The notes beneath the pieces were generated by a model. That model was not told the origin of the DNA and did not search any database. It was given only the letters and a program-made list of their open reading frames with translations. Shown piece by piece: positions 5,839 through 12,432 of a stretch of DNA of 21,096 nucleotides. The translations under genes and the position numbers were made by a program. Source of the stretch: CAG-791 sp002390025 (GTDB taxonomy: Bacteria > Bacillota > Clostridia > Lachnospirales > Lachnospiraceae); NCBI GenBank assembly GCA_946543465.1, contig CAMNLR010000162.1, positions 1-21,096 of the forward strand, written 5' to 3'. Numbering within the stretch: the first letter of the stretch is position 1; each line of letters starts with the position of its first letter.

Positions 5839-7866
5839 ATGTGTGGAATATGCGGATTTACCGGAAATATTACCGGATGGAACCCTGAAAAAACTGCAGA
5901 AGCAGATTCTGCGCTGCAGATCAGGTCGGAGAAAAATACAAAAGTAAAGATTGTCGGTCACCCGGAGAATGCAGAGGAGCGCGGGCAGGTCCTGACCAAT
6001 ATGATGAACAGGATCATCCACCGCGGACCCGACGGTGCGGGGCAGTATATCGACGGCGGGATCGCGATGGGATTCCGGCGTCTGTCAATCATCGACCTCA
6101 AGGGCGGTGATCAGCCCATGGCGACGGCGGACGGGAGCAGGATCATCACCTTCAACGGCGAGATCTACAATTACCGTGAGCTTCGCGAGGATCTGAAGAT
6201 CAAGGGACATACCTTCCTGACAAACTCCGATACGGAGGTGCTGCTGCACGGCTATACCGAGTACGGCCCCAGGATCCTGGACAGGCTCCGGGGCATGTTC
6301 GCCTTCGTGATCTGGGACGCCCGCAAAAAGGAGCTTTTCGGCGCCCGCGATATGTTCGGGATCAAGCCCTTCTATTATGCGGAGATTGAGGGGAACTTCG
6401 TCTATGGCTCCGAGATCAAGAGCATCCTGGAGTACCCCGGATATGACCGCCAGGTCAACCTGCAGGCGCTGGAGCAGTATATGTCCTTCCAGTATTCGGT
6501 GCTGCCGGAGACTTTTTTCAGAGGCATCTACAGACTGCCCGCCGGCCACTACATGGTCTGGAAAAACGGAAAACTCAGAATCCGCAGGTATTTTGATCCC
6601 ATGCTGACACCCCGTCCGGTGGGCGGAAAGGATGCGGATCACGCGCACAAGAGGCTGGTCAACAGGATTGACCGCGCAGTGCAGGAATCCATTAAATATC
6701 ACATGGTAAGTGATGTGGAGGTCGCTTCCCTTTTGTCCAGCGGCGTGGACTCTTCCTATGTCGCGGCAAATTTCGGCGGGGCCAAGACCTTTACGGTAGG
6801 CTTTGATTACGAGACTTACAACGAGATTCCCTACGCGGAAGCCCTCTCCAAAGAGGTCGGGATCGAGAATTACAGCAAGATCATCTCAACGAAAGAATAC
6901 TGGGAGGAGTTTCCCAGGATCCAGTATTTCATGGATGAGCCCCTGGCGGATGCCTCCGCGGCAGCGCTCTATTTTGTTGACCGCGAGGCCTCGAAGCACG
7001 TCAAGGTCATTCTGTCCGGCGAGGGCTCCGATGAGCTCTTCGGCGGCTATGTGATCTACCACGAGCCCCTGTCTCTGGACACATACCAGAAGATTCCTCA
7101 GGGTCTGCGCCGGGCGGCGGCCAAAGCTGTCTCCAAGATTCCCGGCCATCCCAAGGGCAAGGGCTTCATTATGCGCGGCTCCAAGTCCGTCGAAGAACGC
7201 TTTATCGGCAATGCCAATGTTTTCACCGTGAAGCAGAGGAACCGGGTGCTTCGTTACACCTCTCCCCACTCCGATCCCAAATTTGTGACCGCGCCTTTTT
7301 ACAGACGTGTAAAGGGACTCACGGATACGGAAAAGATGCAGTACATCGACCTCAACTTCTGGCTGCAGGGCGATATCCTGCTCAAGGCGGACAAGATGAG
7401 CATGGCCCATGGCCTGGAGAGCCGCGTCCCCTTCCTGGACCGCGGCGTGTACATGGTCGCAAAGGACCTTCCCCTGGAGGAGAAGATCAGCGATACCAAT
7501 ACCAAGACAGCCTTCCGCGAGGCGGCCCACCGCTATATGCCCGCCGCGGCTGCCGAGAAGAAAAAGCTCGGCTTCCCGGTGCCCATCCGAATCTGGCTTC
7601 GCCAGGACAAATACTACGAGATCGTGAAGAAGGCCTTCTGCAGCAAAGAGGCGGAACTCTTTTTCCACTCGGATGAACTCATGAAGCTCCTCAATGCCCA
7701 CCGCGCCGGAAAAGAAGACTACAGCCGCCACATCTGGAACGTCTACACCTTCCTGGTCTGGTACCGCCAGTACTTCGTGCCGGGCGCCTGCGCCGTGTCC
7801 ATCGAGGACGAACTCGCCATGGAACACATGCACGAAGACAAGAACCGCGAAGCACTGAATGCATAA
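5839..7866 (+). CDS. asnB: Asparagine synthase (glutamine-hydrolysing)
   Basis: This cytosolic enzyme of 675 residues makes asparagine from aspartate, ATP and glutamine. The N-terminal glutaminase half starts MCGICGF, so Cys2 is the nucleophile once Met is removed. HRGPDG (61-66), FRRLSIID (79-86), FNGEIYNY (105-112) and Asp131 match the glutamine pocket. The synthetase half has the PP-loop LSSGVDSS (299-306) that binds ATP, then SGEGSDELFGGY and the KADKMSMAHGLESRVPFLD segment. ATG 5839 is fixed by Cys2 and by AGGAGA at 5822-5827. Oddities: about 30 extra residues (13-50) before HRGPDG, and SSGVDSS where SGGxDSS is usual. Downstream, hairpin repeats begin five bases after the stop. It could instead act on a different acceptor, as some AsnB-like enzymes do, but no biosynthetic cluster is nearby. 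Confidence 0.95.
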   Translation: MCGICGFTGNITGWNPEKTAEADSALQIRSEKNTKVKIVGHPENAEERGQVLTNMMNRIIHRGPDGAGQYIDGGIAMGFRRLSIIDLKGGDQPMATADGSRIITFNGEIYNYRELREDLKIKGHTFLTNSDTEVLLHGYTEYGPRILDRLRGMFAFVIWDARKKELFGARDMFGIKPFYYAEIEGNFVYGSEIKSILEYPGYDRQVNLQALEQYMSFQYSVLPETFFRGIYRLPAGHYMVWKNGKLRIRRYFDPMLTPRPVGGKDADHAHKRLVNRIDRAVQESIKYHMVSDVEVASLLSSGVDSSYVAANFGGAKTFTVGFDYETYNEIPYAEALSKEVGIENYSKIISTKEYWEEFPRIQYFMDEPLADASAAALYFVDREASKHVKVILSGEGSDELFGGYVIYHEPLSLDTYQKIPQGLRRAAAKAVSKIPGHPKGKGFIMRGSKSVEERFIGNANVFTVKQRNRVLRYTSPHSDPKFVTAPFYRRVKGLTDTEKMQYIDLNFWLQGDILLKADKMSMAHGLESRVPFLDRGVYMVAKDLPLEEKISDTNTKTAFREAAHRYMPAAAAEKKKLGFPVPIRIWLRQDKYYEIVKKAFCSKEAELFFHSDELMKLLNAHRAGKEDYSRHIWNVYTFLVWYRQYFVPGACAVSIEDELAMEHMHEDKNREALNA

Positions 7867-7870
7867 AAGT

Positions 7871-8293
7871 TGTCACGGGGACGGTTCCTTTGACACCTTT
7901 TGCAGTTGTCACGGGGACGGTTCCTTTGACACCTTCATTTGTCAGGGGGACGGTTCCTTTGACAACTGTAGAGTGTTACCGGGGAGTGTCACCTTGTTCC
8001 TTGTGTCACGGGGGATGGTTCCTGTGACAATAGGGACAGGGATTGTAACCTGAATCGTCCCCTGACAAAAGAAACTGTCTCCATGACAATGGCACTTTGA
8101 CACTTGGGATGAAAATTGCCAAAGGAACCGTCCCCATGACAGACAACTCCGTGATACCTGAGATGAGAGTTGCCAAAGGAACCGTCCCATTGACAACTTG
8201 ACACCTGGGATGAAAATTGTCAAAGGAACCGTCCCCATGACACACCCGTGATACCTGAGATGAGAGTTGTCAAAGGAACCGTCCCCCTGACAA
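7871..8293. repeat. Hairpin repeat family 1, main cluster, forward then reverse copies
   Basis: Forward copies lie at 7871-7895, 7907-7931, 7940-7964 and 8004-8029. Reverse copies lie at 8043-8068 (degraded), 8117-8141, 8171-8195, 8218-8242 and 8268-8292. Good copies are exactly 25 bp from TGTCA to TGACA, with core GGGGACGGTTCC (GGAACCGTCCCC in reverse). The reverse copies sit in a direct duplication of about 100 bp (8098-8198 and 8199-8294) with TGGGATGAAAATTG and CCTGAGATGAGAGTTG as spacers. The cluster starts five bases after the asnB stop. Frames through it encode repeats of GDGSFD-type peptide but have no ribosome binding site. Nothing else is seen up to 8390. Confidence 0.93.
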
Positions 8294-8402
8294 CTGGGAC
8301 AACTCGAAAATCAGGGTTGCCTTTTGAGAAATTGTATGGGAAAATTGAAGGGCAGTGTGAAGTAAAACTCTTCAACAGCCTGCAGGGGCGGGGAGGACAG
8401 AT

Positions 8403-8531
8403 ATGGATTTTGGAGCAATCATAGGTCTTGCAGCATTCGGTGTTATGGCATTTTTCGCAGTTCTTGTAGGTATCATTGCGGCGGTTTCCACTGTTTCCGG
8501 TATTGATACACGGGACAATGACGGAGACTGA
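8403..8531 (+). CDS. Small single-span membrane protein, 42 residues
   Basis: ATG 8403 follows GGAGG (8392-8396) at a six-base spacing, an excellent ribosome binding site. The 42-residue product starts MDFGAIIGLAAFGVMAFFAV and stays hydrophobic to about residue 32, then ends in a charged tail, GIDTRDNDGD. This predicts one transmembrane helix with a short acidic tail. A strong terminator follows at 8584-8630, so it has its own short transcription unit. I do not recognise a family. Candidates are a small regulatory membrane peptide or a type I toxin-like peptide. No antisense promoter for an antitoxin RNA is evident, and the acidic rather than basic tail argues against a toxin. Confidence 0.7.
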   Translation: MDFGAIIGLAAFGVMAFFAVLVGIIAAVSTVSGIDTRDNDGD

Positions 8532-8583
8532 TGTAATGCAAAAATGACAGCCTTGATCGAAAAGGATTTTTTGTGCTGCATAG

Positions 8584-8630
8584 AAAAGACCGGTTTCCCT
8601 TTCAAACGGGGCAGCCGGTCTTCCTTTTTT
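8584..8630 (+). terminator. Rho-independent terminator
   Basis: AAGACCGG (8586-8593) pairs with CCGGTCTT (8615-8622), with inner TTCCC/GGGG pairing, and TTCCTTTTTT follows. It ends the transcript of the 42-residue membrane protein. The A-run on the 5' side may let it work in both directions. Confidence 0.85.
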
Positions 8631-8639
8631 CCATGTTCT

Positions 8640-8668
8640 TTGTGGCACACCCCGGTCCATGGTATAAT
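8640..8668 (+). promoter_or_regulatory. Promoter of the nuclease lipoprotein gene
   Basis: TTGTGG (8640-8645), a 17-base spacer and TATAAT (8663-8668), with TG at 8660-8661 as an extended -10. The leader to 8819 is about 145 nt and A/C-rich, with short imprecise repeats (CACAAAAGA and AGACAGAAC, each twice, 8747-8780). Confidence 0.65.
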
Positions 8669-8818
8669 TTTGAGAGTGTATGACACTTCCAAATATATAT
8701 CGTTGGGAATAAAAAAGATGCCCGGGCCCTGCTATGTGCTCAAAAACACAAAAGACACAAAAGACAGAACAGACAGAACAGGCATAAGAGATATAAAATA
8801 CATAAAAAGACGTAGAGT

Positions 8819-10255
8819 ATGAAGGTATATAAAAGATTGGTGAGCCGGCTGCTGCCGGCGCTGCTGGCGGTCTTTCTGGCTGCCGGATGCGGATCTTTTT
8901 CGAATCCGGTACAGCCGGGGCAGGCGGAAGCTGCAGAGACGGAAATGGCAGAGGCGGAAGCTGCAGAGACGGAAATGGCAGAGGCGGAAATGGTAGAGAC
9001 AGCTGCTGCAGAGGCGGATTCTGCCGGGACAAATCCCGTGGTGGCGGAGGCGCCGGACCTGCCTGAGCCGGGGCTTCCGGAAGAATTTTCTCTCTCCATG
9101 GTGCCGGACTACAGCGGCAGTATCTGGGCGGATGTGAATGAGGACGTTCCATTTTTTGACCAGGGACAGATGGATGCCGCCCGCAGAATGACAAGTGCCA
9201 TGTCACTGCAGAACAGGGAGGCCGATACTTCGGCCGATCTGCAGCGAGAATATTCCTATCAGGCATATGGAGACCTGGACGCGCTGGGGCGCTGCACAGG
9301 TGCCTGTGCGCTTGTCGGACCTGAGACCCTGCCGCAGCAGGAGAGAGGGCAGATCGGCATGATCAGGCCAACCGGCTGGCATACCGTGAAATATGACGGG
9401 ATTGACGGAAACTATCTGTATAACCGCTGCCATCTGATCGGTTTTCAGCTGACCGGACAGGATGCAAATGAGAAAAATCTGATCACGGGGACGCGGTCCA
9501 TGAATGTCGAGGGCATGCTGCCCTATGAGGATTCGGTCCTGGCCTATGTGAGGGGGACCGGCAATCACGTCTTGTACCGTGTTACGCCCGTTTTTCAAGG
9601 AAAAAATCTCCTGGCAGACGGCGTCCTGATGGAGGCCTGCTCGGTCGAGGATCCCCTGGTTCGTTTCTGTGCCTTTTGTTATAACGTGCAGCCGGGGATC
9701 ACCATTGACTATGCGACAGGGGAGAGCAGCGGACCGGAGTTCACCGGAAACGATATTCCCGAGCTGACCAATGGTGAGAATACAGAAGCAGGATCTGCCG
9801 CACAGAATGATAAAGAGAATGATAATAAAAAGAGCAACGGCGCCGGATTTGGGGTTCCGGATGCTGCTGTAAGTGCAGGTGCAGGAGCGGATTCTTCGAC
9901 GCAGTCCGGCAATCAGGGTACGGAGACGCTGCGGGCAGGTAATAACGGATCCGGGTCGGCAGATGGCAATAAAGGCGCGGAGACGCCGCGGGCAGGTAAT
10001 AACGGATCCGGGTCGGCAGATGGCAATAAAGGCGCGGAGACGCCGCGGGCGGGTACTGACGGATCCGGATCAGCAGACGGCAAGTCGGACATCAGGAAAT
10101 GGAAATATATTGTTAATGTAAATTCTTTGAAATTTCACCTGCCGGGCTGTCTGTCCGTGGAGAAGATGAACAGCAAAAATATGCAGGGTTTCAACGGAAC
10201 CCGGGAGGAACTGATCGAGATGGGCTATACGCCCTGCAAAAACTGCCGGCCCTAG
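8819..10255 (+). CDS. Secreted DNA/RNA non-specific endonuclease lipoprotein with Ada-like zinc module
   Basis: The protein has 478 residues. A signal peptide ends in lipobox LAAGC (20-24), so Cys24 would be lipid-anchored outside the membrane. An Ala/Glu-rich 10-residue repeat (36-65) leads to an EndA/Spd-type nuclease domain at about 140-300. Its motif YNRCHLIGFQLTG (201-213) holds the catalytic His205, and NEKNLITGTR (217-226) supplies the metal-binding Asn220. A linker of three 19-residue repeats (367-423) follows. The end (428-478) has FHLPGC and GYTPCKNCRP, with Cys444, Cys473 and Cys476 (and His440) as likely zinc ligands. This resembles the zinc domain of Ada. Family members cut extracellular DNA for nutrition or uptake. 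The ribosome binding site is weak, so the start rests on the signal peptide. Arg-Cys-His replaces the usual Asp-Arg-Gly-His of EndA. Confidence 0.87.
   Translation: MKVYKRLVSRLLPALLAVFLAAGCGSFSNPVQPGQAEAAETEMAEAEAAETEMAEAEMVETAAAEADSAGTNPVVAEAPDLPEPGLPEEFSLSMVPDYSGSIWADVNEDVPFFDQGQMDAARRMTSAMSLQNREADTSADLQREYSYQAYGDLDALGRCTGACALVGPETLPQQERGQIGMIRPTGWHTVKYDGIDGNYLYNRCHLIGFQLTGQDANEKNLITGTRSMNVEGMLPYEDSVLAYVRGTGNHVLYRVTPVFQGKNLLADGVLMEACSVEDPLVRFCAFCYNVQPGITIDYATGESSGPEFTGNDIPELTNGENTEAGSAAQNDKENDNKKSNGAGFGVPDAAVSAGAGADSSTQSGNQGTETLRAGNNGSGSADGNKGAETPRAGNNGSGSADGNKGAETPRAGTDGSGSADGKSDIRKWKYIVNVNSLKFHLPGCLSVEKMNSKNMQGFNGTREELIEMGYTPCKNCRP
8924..9013 (+). repeat. 30-bp in-frame repeats in the nuclease gene (N-terminal linker)
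   Basis: Three 30-bp units encode AEAAETEMAE, AEAAETEMAE and AEMVETAAAE (residues 36-65), right after the lipid-anchored Cys24. They form a flexible, acidic spacer between membrane and nuclease domain. Confidence 0.9.
9917..10087 (+). repeat. 57-bp in-frame repeats in the nuclease gene (C-terminal linker)
   Basis: Three 57-bp units encode 19-residue repeats of the form GAETPRAGNNGSGSADGNK (residues 367-423). The repeats are close at DNA level, so the expansion is recent. The unit length is a multiple of three, so copy number can vary without breaking the frame. Confidence 0.9.
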
Positions 10256-10442
10256 GCGGCCCTGGGCGGATTTCGGGAGGCCTGAAGCTTTAGAGGCTTT
10301 TGGAGGTTTTTAGAGACATTTAGTGTTTTTTACGGGTGATTTTGAGGCCGGCATGGCGTGGGACTCAGAAGAAAAAGACACAAGACACGATCTGTAGGAG
10401 CAAAAATAAAAAGCAGTGGTTAAACTAAGAATGGTGCTTCCC

Positions 10443-10550
10443 AGGTATGGCTCTTTAATTGATCGGGAATAGCTCTTTAATAGTACATATATGGCTCTTT
10501 AATGGATGGAAACAGCTTTTTAATAGTCCAGGTATGGCTTTCAATAGTAA
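10443..10550 (+). repeat. 22-bp tandem repeats upstream of nitroreductase
   Basis: Five units of 21-22 bp (10443, 10465, 10487, 10509, 10530) share TATGGCTCTTTAATnG or a near variant. They run right up to the ribosome binding site (GGAGG 10552-10556). The period is two helical turns, so bound protein copies would line up on one face of the DNA. No clear -35/-10 pair is seen within them. The rest of this gap, 10256-10442, shows G/T-rich low-complexity sequence and no feature I can name. Confidence 0.85.
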
Positions 10551-10564
10551 TGGAGGAAAAACAG

Positions 10565-11098
10565 ATGAATGAACAGATGCTGGAAACTTTTTTGAACAGA
10601 CGCAGTATCAGGAGTTTCACAGGGGAACCTGTTCCGATGGAGAAGCTCAATCAGATTATCATGGCGGGACTTTCTTCGGCCTCCAGCCGTGCGGCGCGCC
10701 CCTGGGAACTGATCGTCGTCAGGGACAAGAGTAAGCTGATCGACATGTCCGGATGCCGCCTGAAGGGATCCTCCCGCATGCTGGCGGGCGCGGACGCTGC
10801 AATCGTAGTCGTAGGTGACGAGGAGCGCTCCGATGTCTGGATCGAGGACTGCAGTGTCGTCATGGCCAACATGCATCTGATGGCGTCCGCCCTCGGCGTG
10901 GGCAGCTGCTGGATTCAGGGCCGCGGACGCGAGGCGATTGACGGTGAGACCACCGAGGACTTCCTGCGCTGTATTCTTCAGTTCCCTGCAGAGTGCCGTC
11001 TGGAAGCAATCCTTGCACTGGGAATGCCGGATGAAGAACTGCCTGCGAGATCACCGGAGAGCCTGCCTTTTAACAAAGTACATATTAATAAATTTTAA
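10565..11098 (+). CDS. Nitroreductase family protein
   Basis: The product has 177 residues from ATG 10565. The start is set by GGAGG (10552-10556) eight bases upstream; a longer in-frame start at 10502 would read through the 22-bp repeats and is rejected. FMN-binding features of the nitroreductase fold are RRSIRSFTGEPVP near residues 12-24, SSRAARPWELIVV near 38-50, and GVGSCWIQGRGR in the C-terminal half. Members use NAD(P)H and FMN to reduce nitro groups, quinones or similar acceptors in the cytoplasm. The length is typical for the short, single-domain type. It stands alone, and its substrate cannot be deduced. Confidence 0.88.
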   Translation: MNEQMLETFLNRRSIRSFTGEPVPMEKLNQIIMAGLSSASSRAARPWELIVVRDKSKLIDMSGCRLKGSSRMLAGADAAIVVVGDEERSDVWIEDCSVVMANMHLMASALGVGSCWIQGRGREAIDGETTEDFLRCILQFPAECRLEAILALGMPDEELPARSPESLPFNKVHINKF

Positions 11099-11099
11099 A

Positions 11100-11158
11100 A
11101 AACATTTCGGCTGATCAATTGTTTTTGCTGATTAAGCATTTCAGATGATCAAATGTTT
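11100..11158 (+). repeat. Imperfect inverted repeat after nitroreductase
   Basis: AAACATTT-cggc-TGATCA (11100-11117) pairs with TGATCA-AATGTTT (11146-11158), with the four bases cggc bulged out. It starts two bases after the stop codon and could form a 3' hairpin for the nitroreductase transcript, but lacks a T-run directly after it. Confidence 0.5.
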
Positions 11159-11206
11159 CGGCCGATTTCAGCAAGTACAGGAAAAGCATTTCCGGCAGAA
11201 AGTTTT

Positions 11207-11297
11207 GCAAAAAAACCGGCGGCCGCAGGAACAGGTATGTTTCTGAGGTCTTTACGGCAAAAAACCGGCGGCCGCAGAAAACAGGTATGTTTTCTGA
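11207..11297 (+). repeat. Two 40-bp direct repeats, 50-bp period
   Basis: GCAAAAAAACCGGCGGCCGC (11207-) recurs at 11257 with one A fewer. Each is followed by CAGgAACAGGTATGTTTCTGA or its close variant (to 11246 and 11297). The repeats lie between the convergent nitroreductase and lipoprotein genes. The CGGCGGCCG part is nearly palindromic, but no stable terminator stem with a T-run is obvious. Confidence 0.85.
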
Positions 11298-11346
11298 CGG
11301 CTGCCGGGATGTATGTCCGATTTTCCGAATGATATTGAGAAGATTA

Positions 11347-12192
11347 TTATTTCAGGACTGCATCGAGCGCATGCTCAAGTGCTTCCCAGTTTGCCACGGA
11401 CTGCTTGTTGCCGGAGATCTCCTTTGCGGCATCAGCGCATCCGGCATCCTCGAGAACCATGCTGACCTCATCGAATGAATCCAGGATCATGCTGGCGTCG
11501 AAGGAAATGGAGGACCAGTTGGCCTTGAGGTTTTCCTTCTGGGCGTCGGAGAGGCGGTTGACTTCGTCTTTGACGGTGTTGGTCAGGAGAGTGGGATCCG
11601 CGTTGGCGGCATCAGCTGTATTTGCCCACTGAAGGAGCATAACAGAGGCTGTGGCGGCGCGGAGGGAGCTGCCTGCGGACTGGCCCCAGCCGGTGCACTC
11701 GACGAGTGCCTCGGAGAGAACGGATTCCTTCAGTGCAGTGTCGGCTTTGTCGCGCCCCGGGACGCCGTCCTTCATGGCTTCTGCGGCGCTGTCTTCGGCG
11801 GTGTCTTTGGGATCCGCGGCTGCGGTTTCCGCAGTAGAGGAAGTCGCATCTGCAGCGGCAGTCTCCGAAGAAGTATCGGAGCTGTCGGCGGTTTCCGCAG
11901 CGGTAGAAGCTGCAGCAGCTGTATCTGCCTCTGCAGCGGCAGTTGTGGCAGCAGTGGTGTCTTCAGGTGCTGCGATCTCGGCGGCAGCGGAAGTATCCGC
12001 GTCTTTGGCGGCGTCCGTGTCTGCGGAAGGTGCAGCGGGAACTGCGGCCGCTTCTGTGGCTGCCTGCGGGGCATCTGACGGAGCAGAACTGGTGTGTGCA
12101 GTGCCTGAACAGCCGGCGGCGGTCACAGCCATGGCGGCGGCGAGAGCCAGAGCAAAGGTTTTGTGTAAAACAGGTTTTCCAAATTTAATCAA
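11347..12192 (-). CDS. Ala/Thr-rich putative lipoprotein of unknown function
   Basis: The protein has 281 residues from a TTG start at 12192-12190, chosen because AAAGGA sits about seven bases upstream and the signal peptide follows at once (MIKFGKPVLHKTFALALAAA). A start at 12306 would put 38 unlikely residues before the signal peptide. Lipobox TAAGC ends at Cys28. Residues about 30-140 are low-complexity Ala/Thr/Ser/Glu/Asp with no predicted fold, acting as a spacer. Residues about 145-281 look like a compact helical domain (LLQWANTADAANADP, VNRLSDAQKENLKANW). I do not recognise the domain. Cell-surface location is well supported; function is unknown. The gene is divergent from the PHP phosphatase gene and shares a 240-bp control region with it. 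Confidence 0.72.
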   Translation of the reverse strand: MIKFGKPVLHKTFALALAAAMAVTAAGCSGTAHTSSAPSDAPQAATEAAAVPAAPSADTDAAKDADTSAAAEIAAPEDTTAATTAAAEADTAAAASTAAETADSSDTSSETAAADATSSTAETAAADPKDTAEDSAAEAMKDGVPGRDKADTALKESVLSEALVECTGWGQSAGSSLRAATASVMLLQWANTADAANADPTLLTNTVKDEVNRLSDAQKENLKANWSSISFDASMILDSFDEVSMVLEDAGCADAAKEISGNKQSVANWEALEHALDAVLK

Positions 12193-12347
12193 AATAGTAT
12201 CCTTTCTGCGCGGAGCCCGTTTCGGTACGGGCAGGCAGCGCGAATTGTCATGAATGTTATTTGCTGTTGTTTTGTCTGCGGTCAGGAAATTTTCCTGAAA
12301 ATGCATTCGCTGCGGCAGTAAGCGGCAGCCGGATTTTGATTAGTTCA

Positions 12348-12375
12348 ATAATAGCACAGTTTGATTTGTTGTCTA
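12348..12375 (-). promoter_or_regulatory. Promoter of the Ala/Thr-rich lipoprotein gene
   Basis: On the minus strand, TAGACA (12375-12370), 16 bases, then TATTAT (12353-12348). Each box has five of six consensus bases. The -35 falls inside the palindrome at 12363-12384. Confidence 0.55.
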
Positions 12376-12384
12376 TGACAAATC
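12363..12384. promoter_or_regulatory. Operator-like palindrome between divergent genes
   Basis: GATTTGT (12363-12369) and ACAAATC (12378-12384) are perfect inverted half-sites eight bases apart. They overlap the -35 of the minus-strand lipoprotein promoter and a possible plus-strand promoter (TTGTTG 12366-12371, 17 bases, TTAAAT 12389-12394). There is no T-run, so it is not a terminator. A dimeric repressor could control both genes from here. Confidence 0.5.
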
Positions 12385-12432
12385 TGTGTTAAATACGTGT
12401 ACATTTTTAACTGGAAAGGGAGAAATTGTCAC

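Noticed and set aside
11651..12253. Plus-strand ORF of 200 Ala/Ser/Val-rich residues
   Set aside because: Complement of the low-complexity GCA/GCG-rich stalk of the minus-strand lipoprotein; no ribosome binding site.
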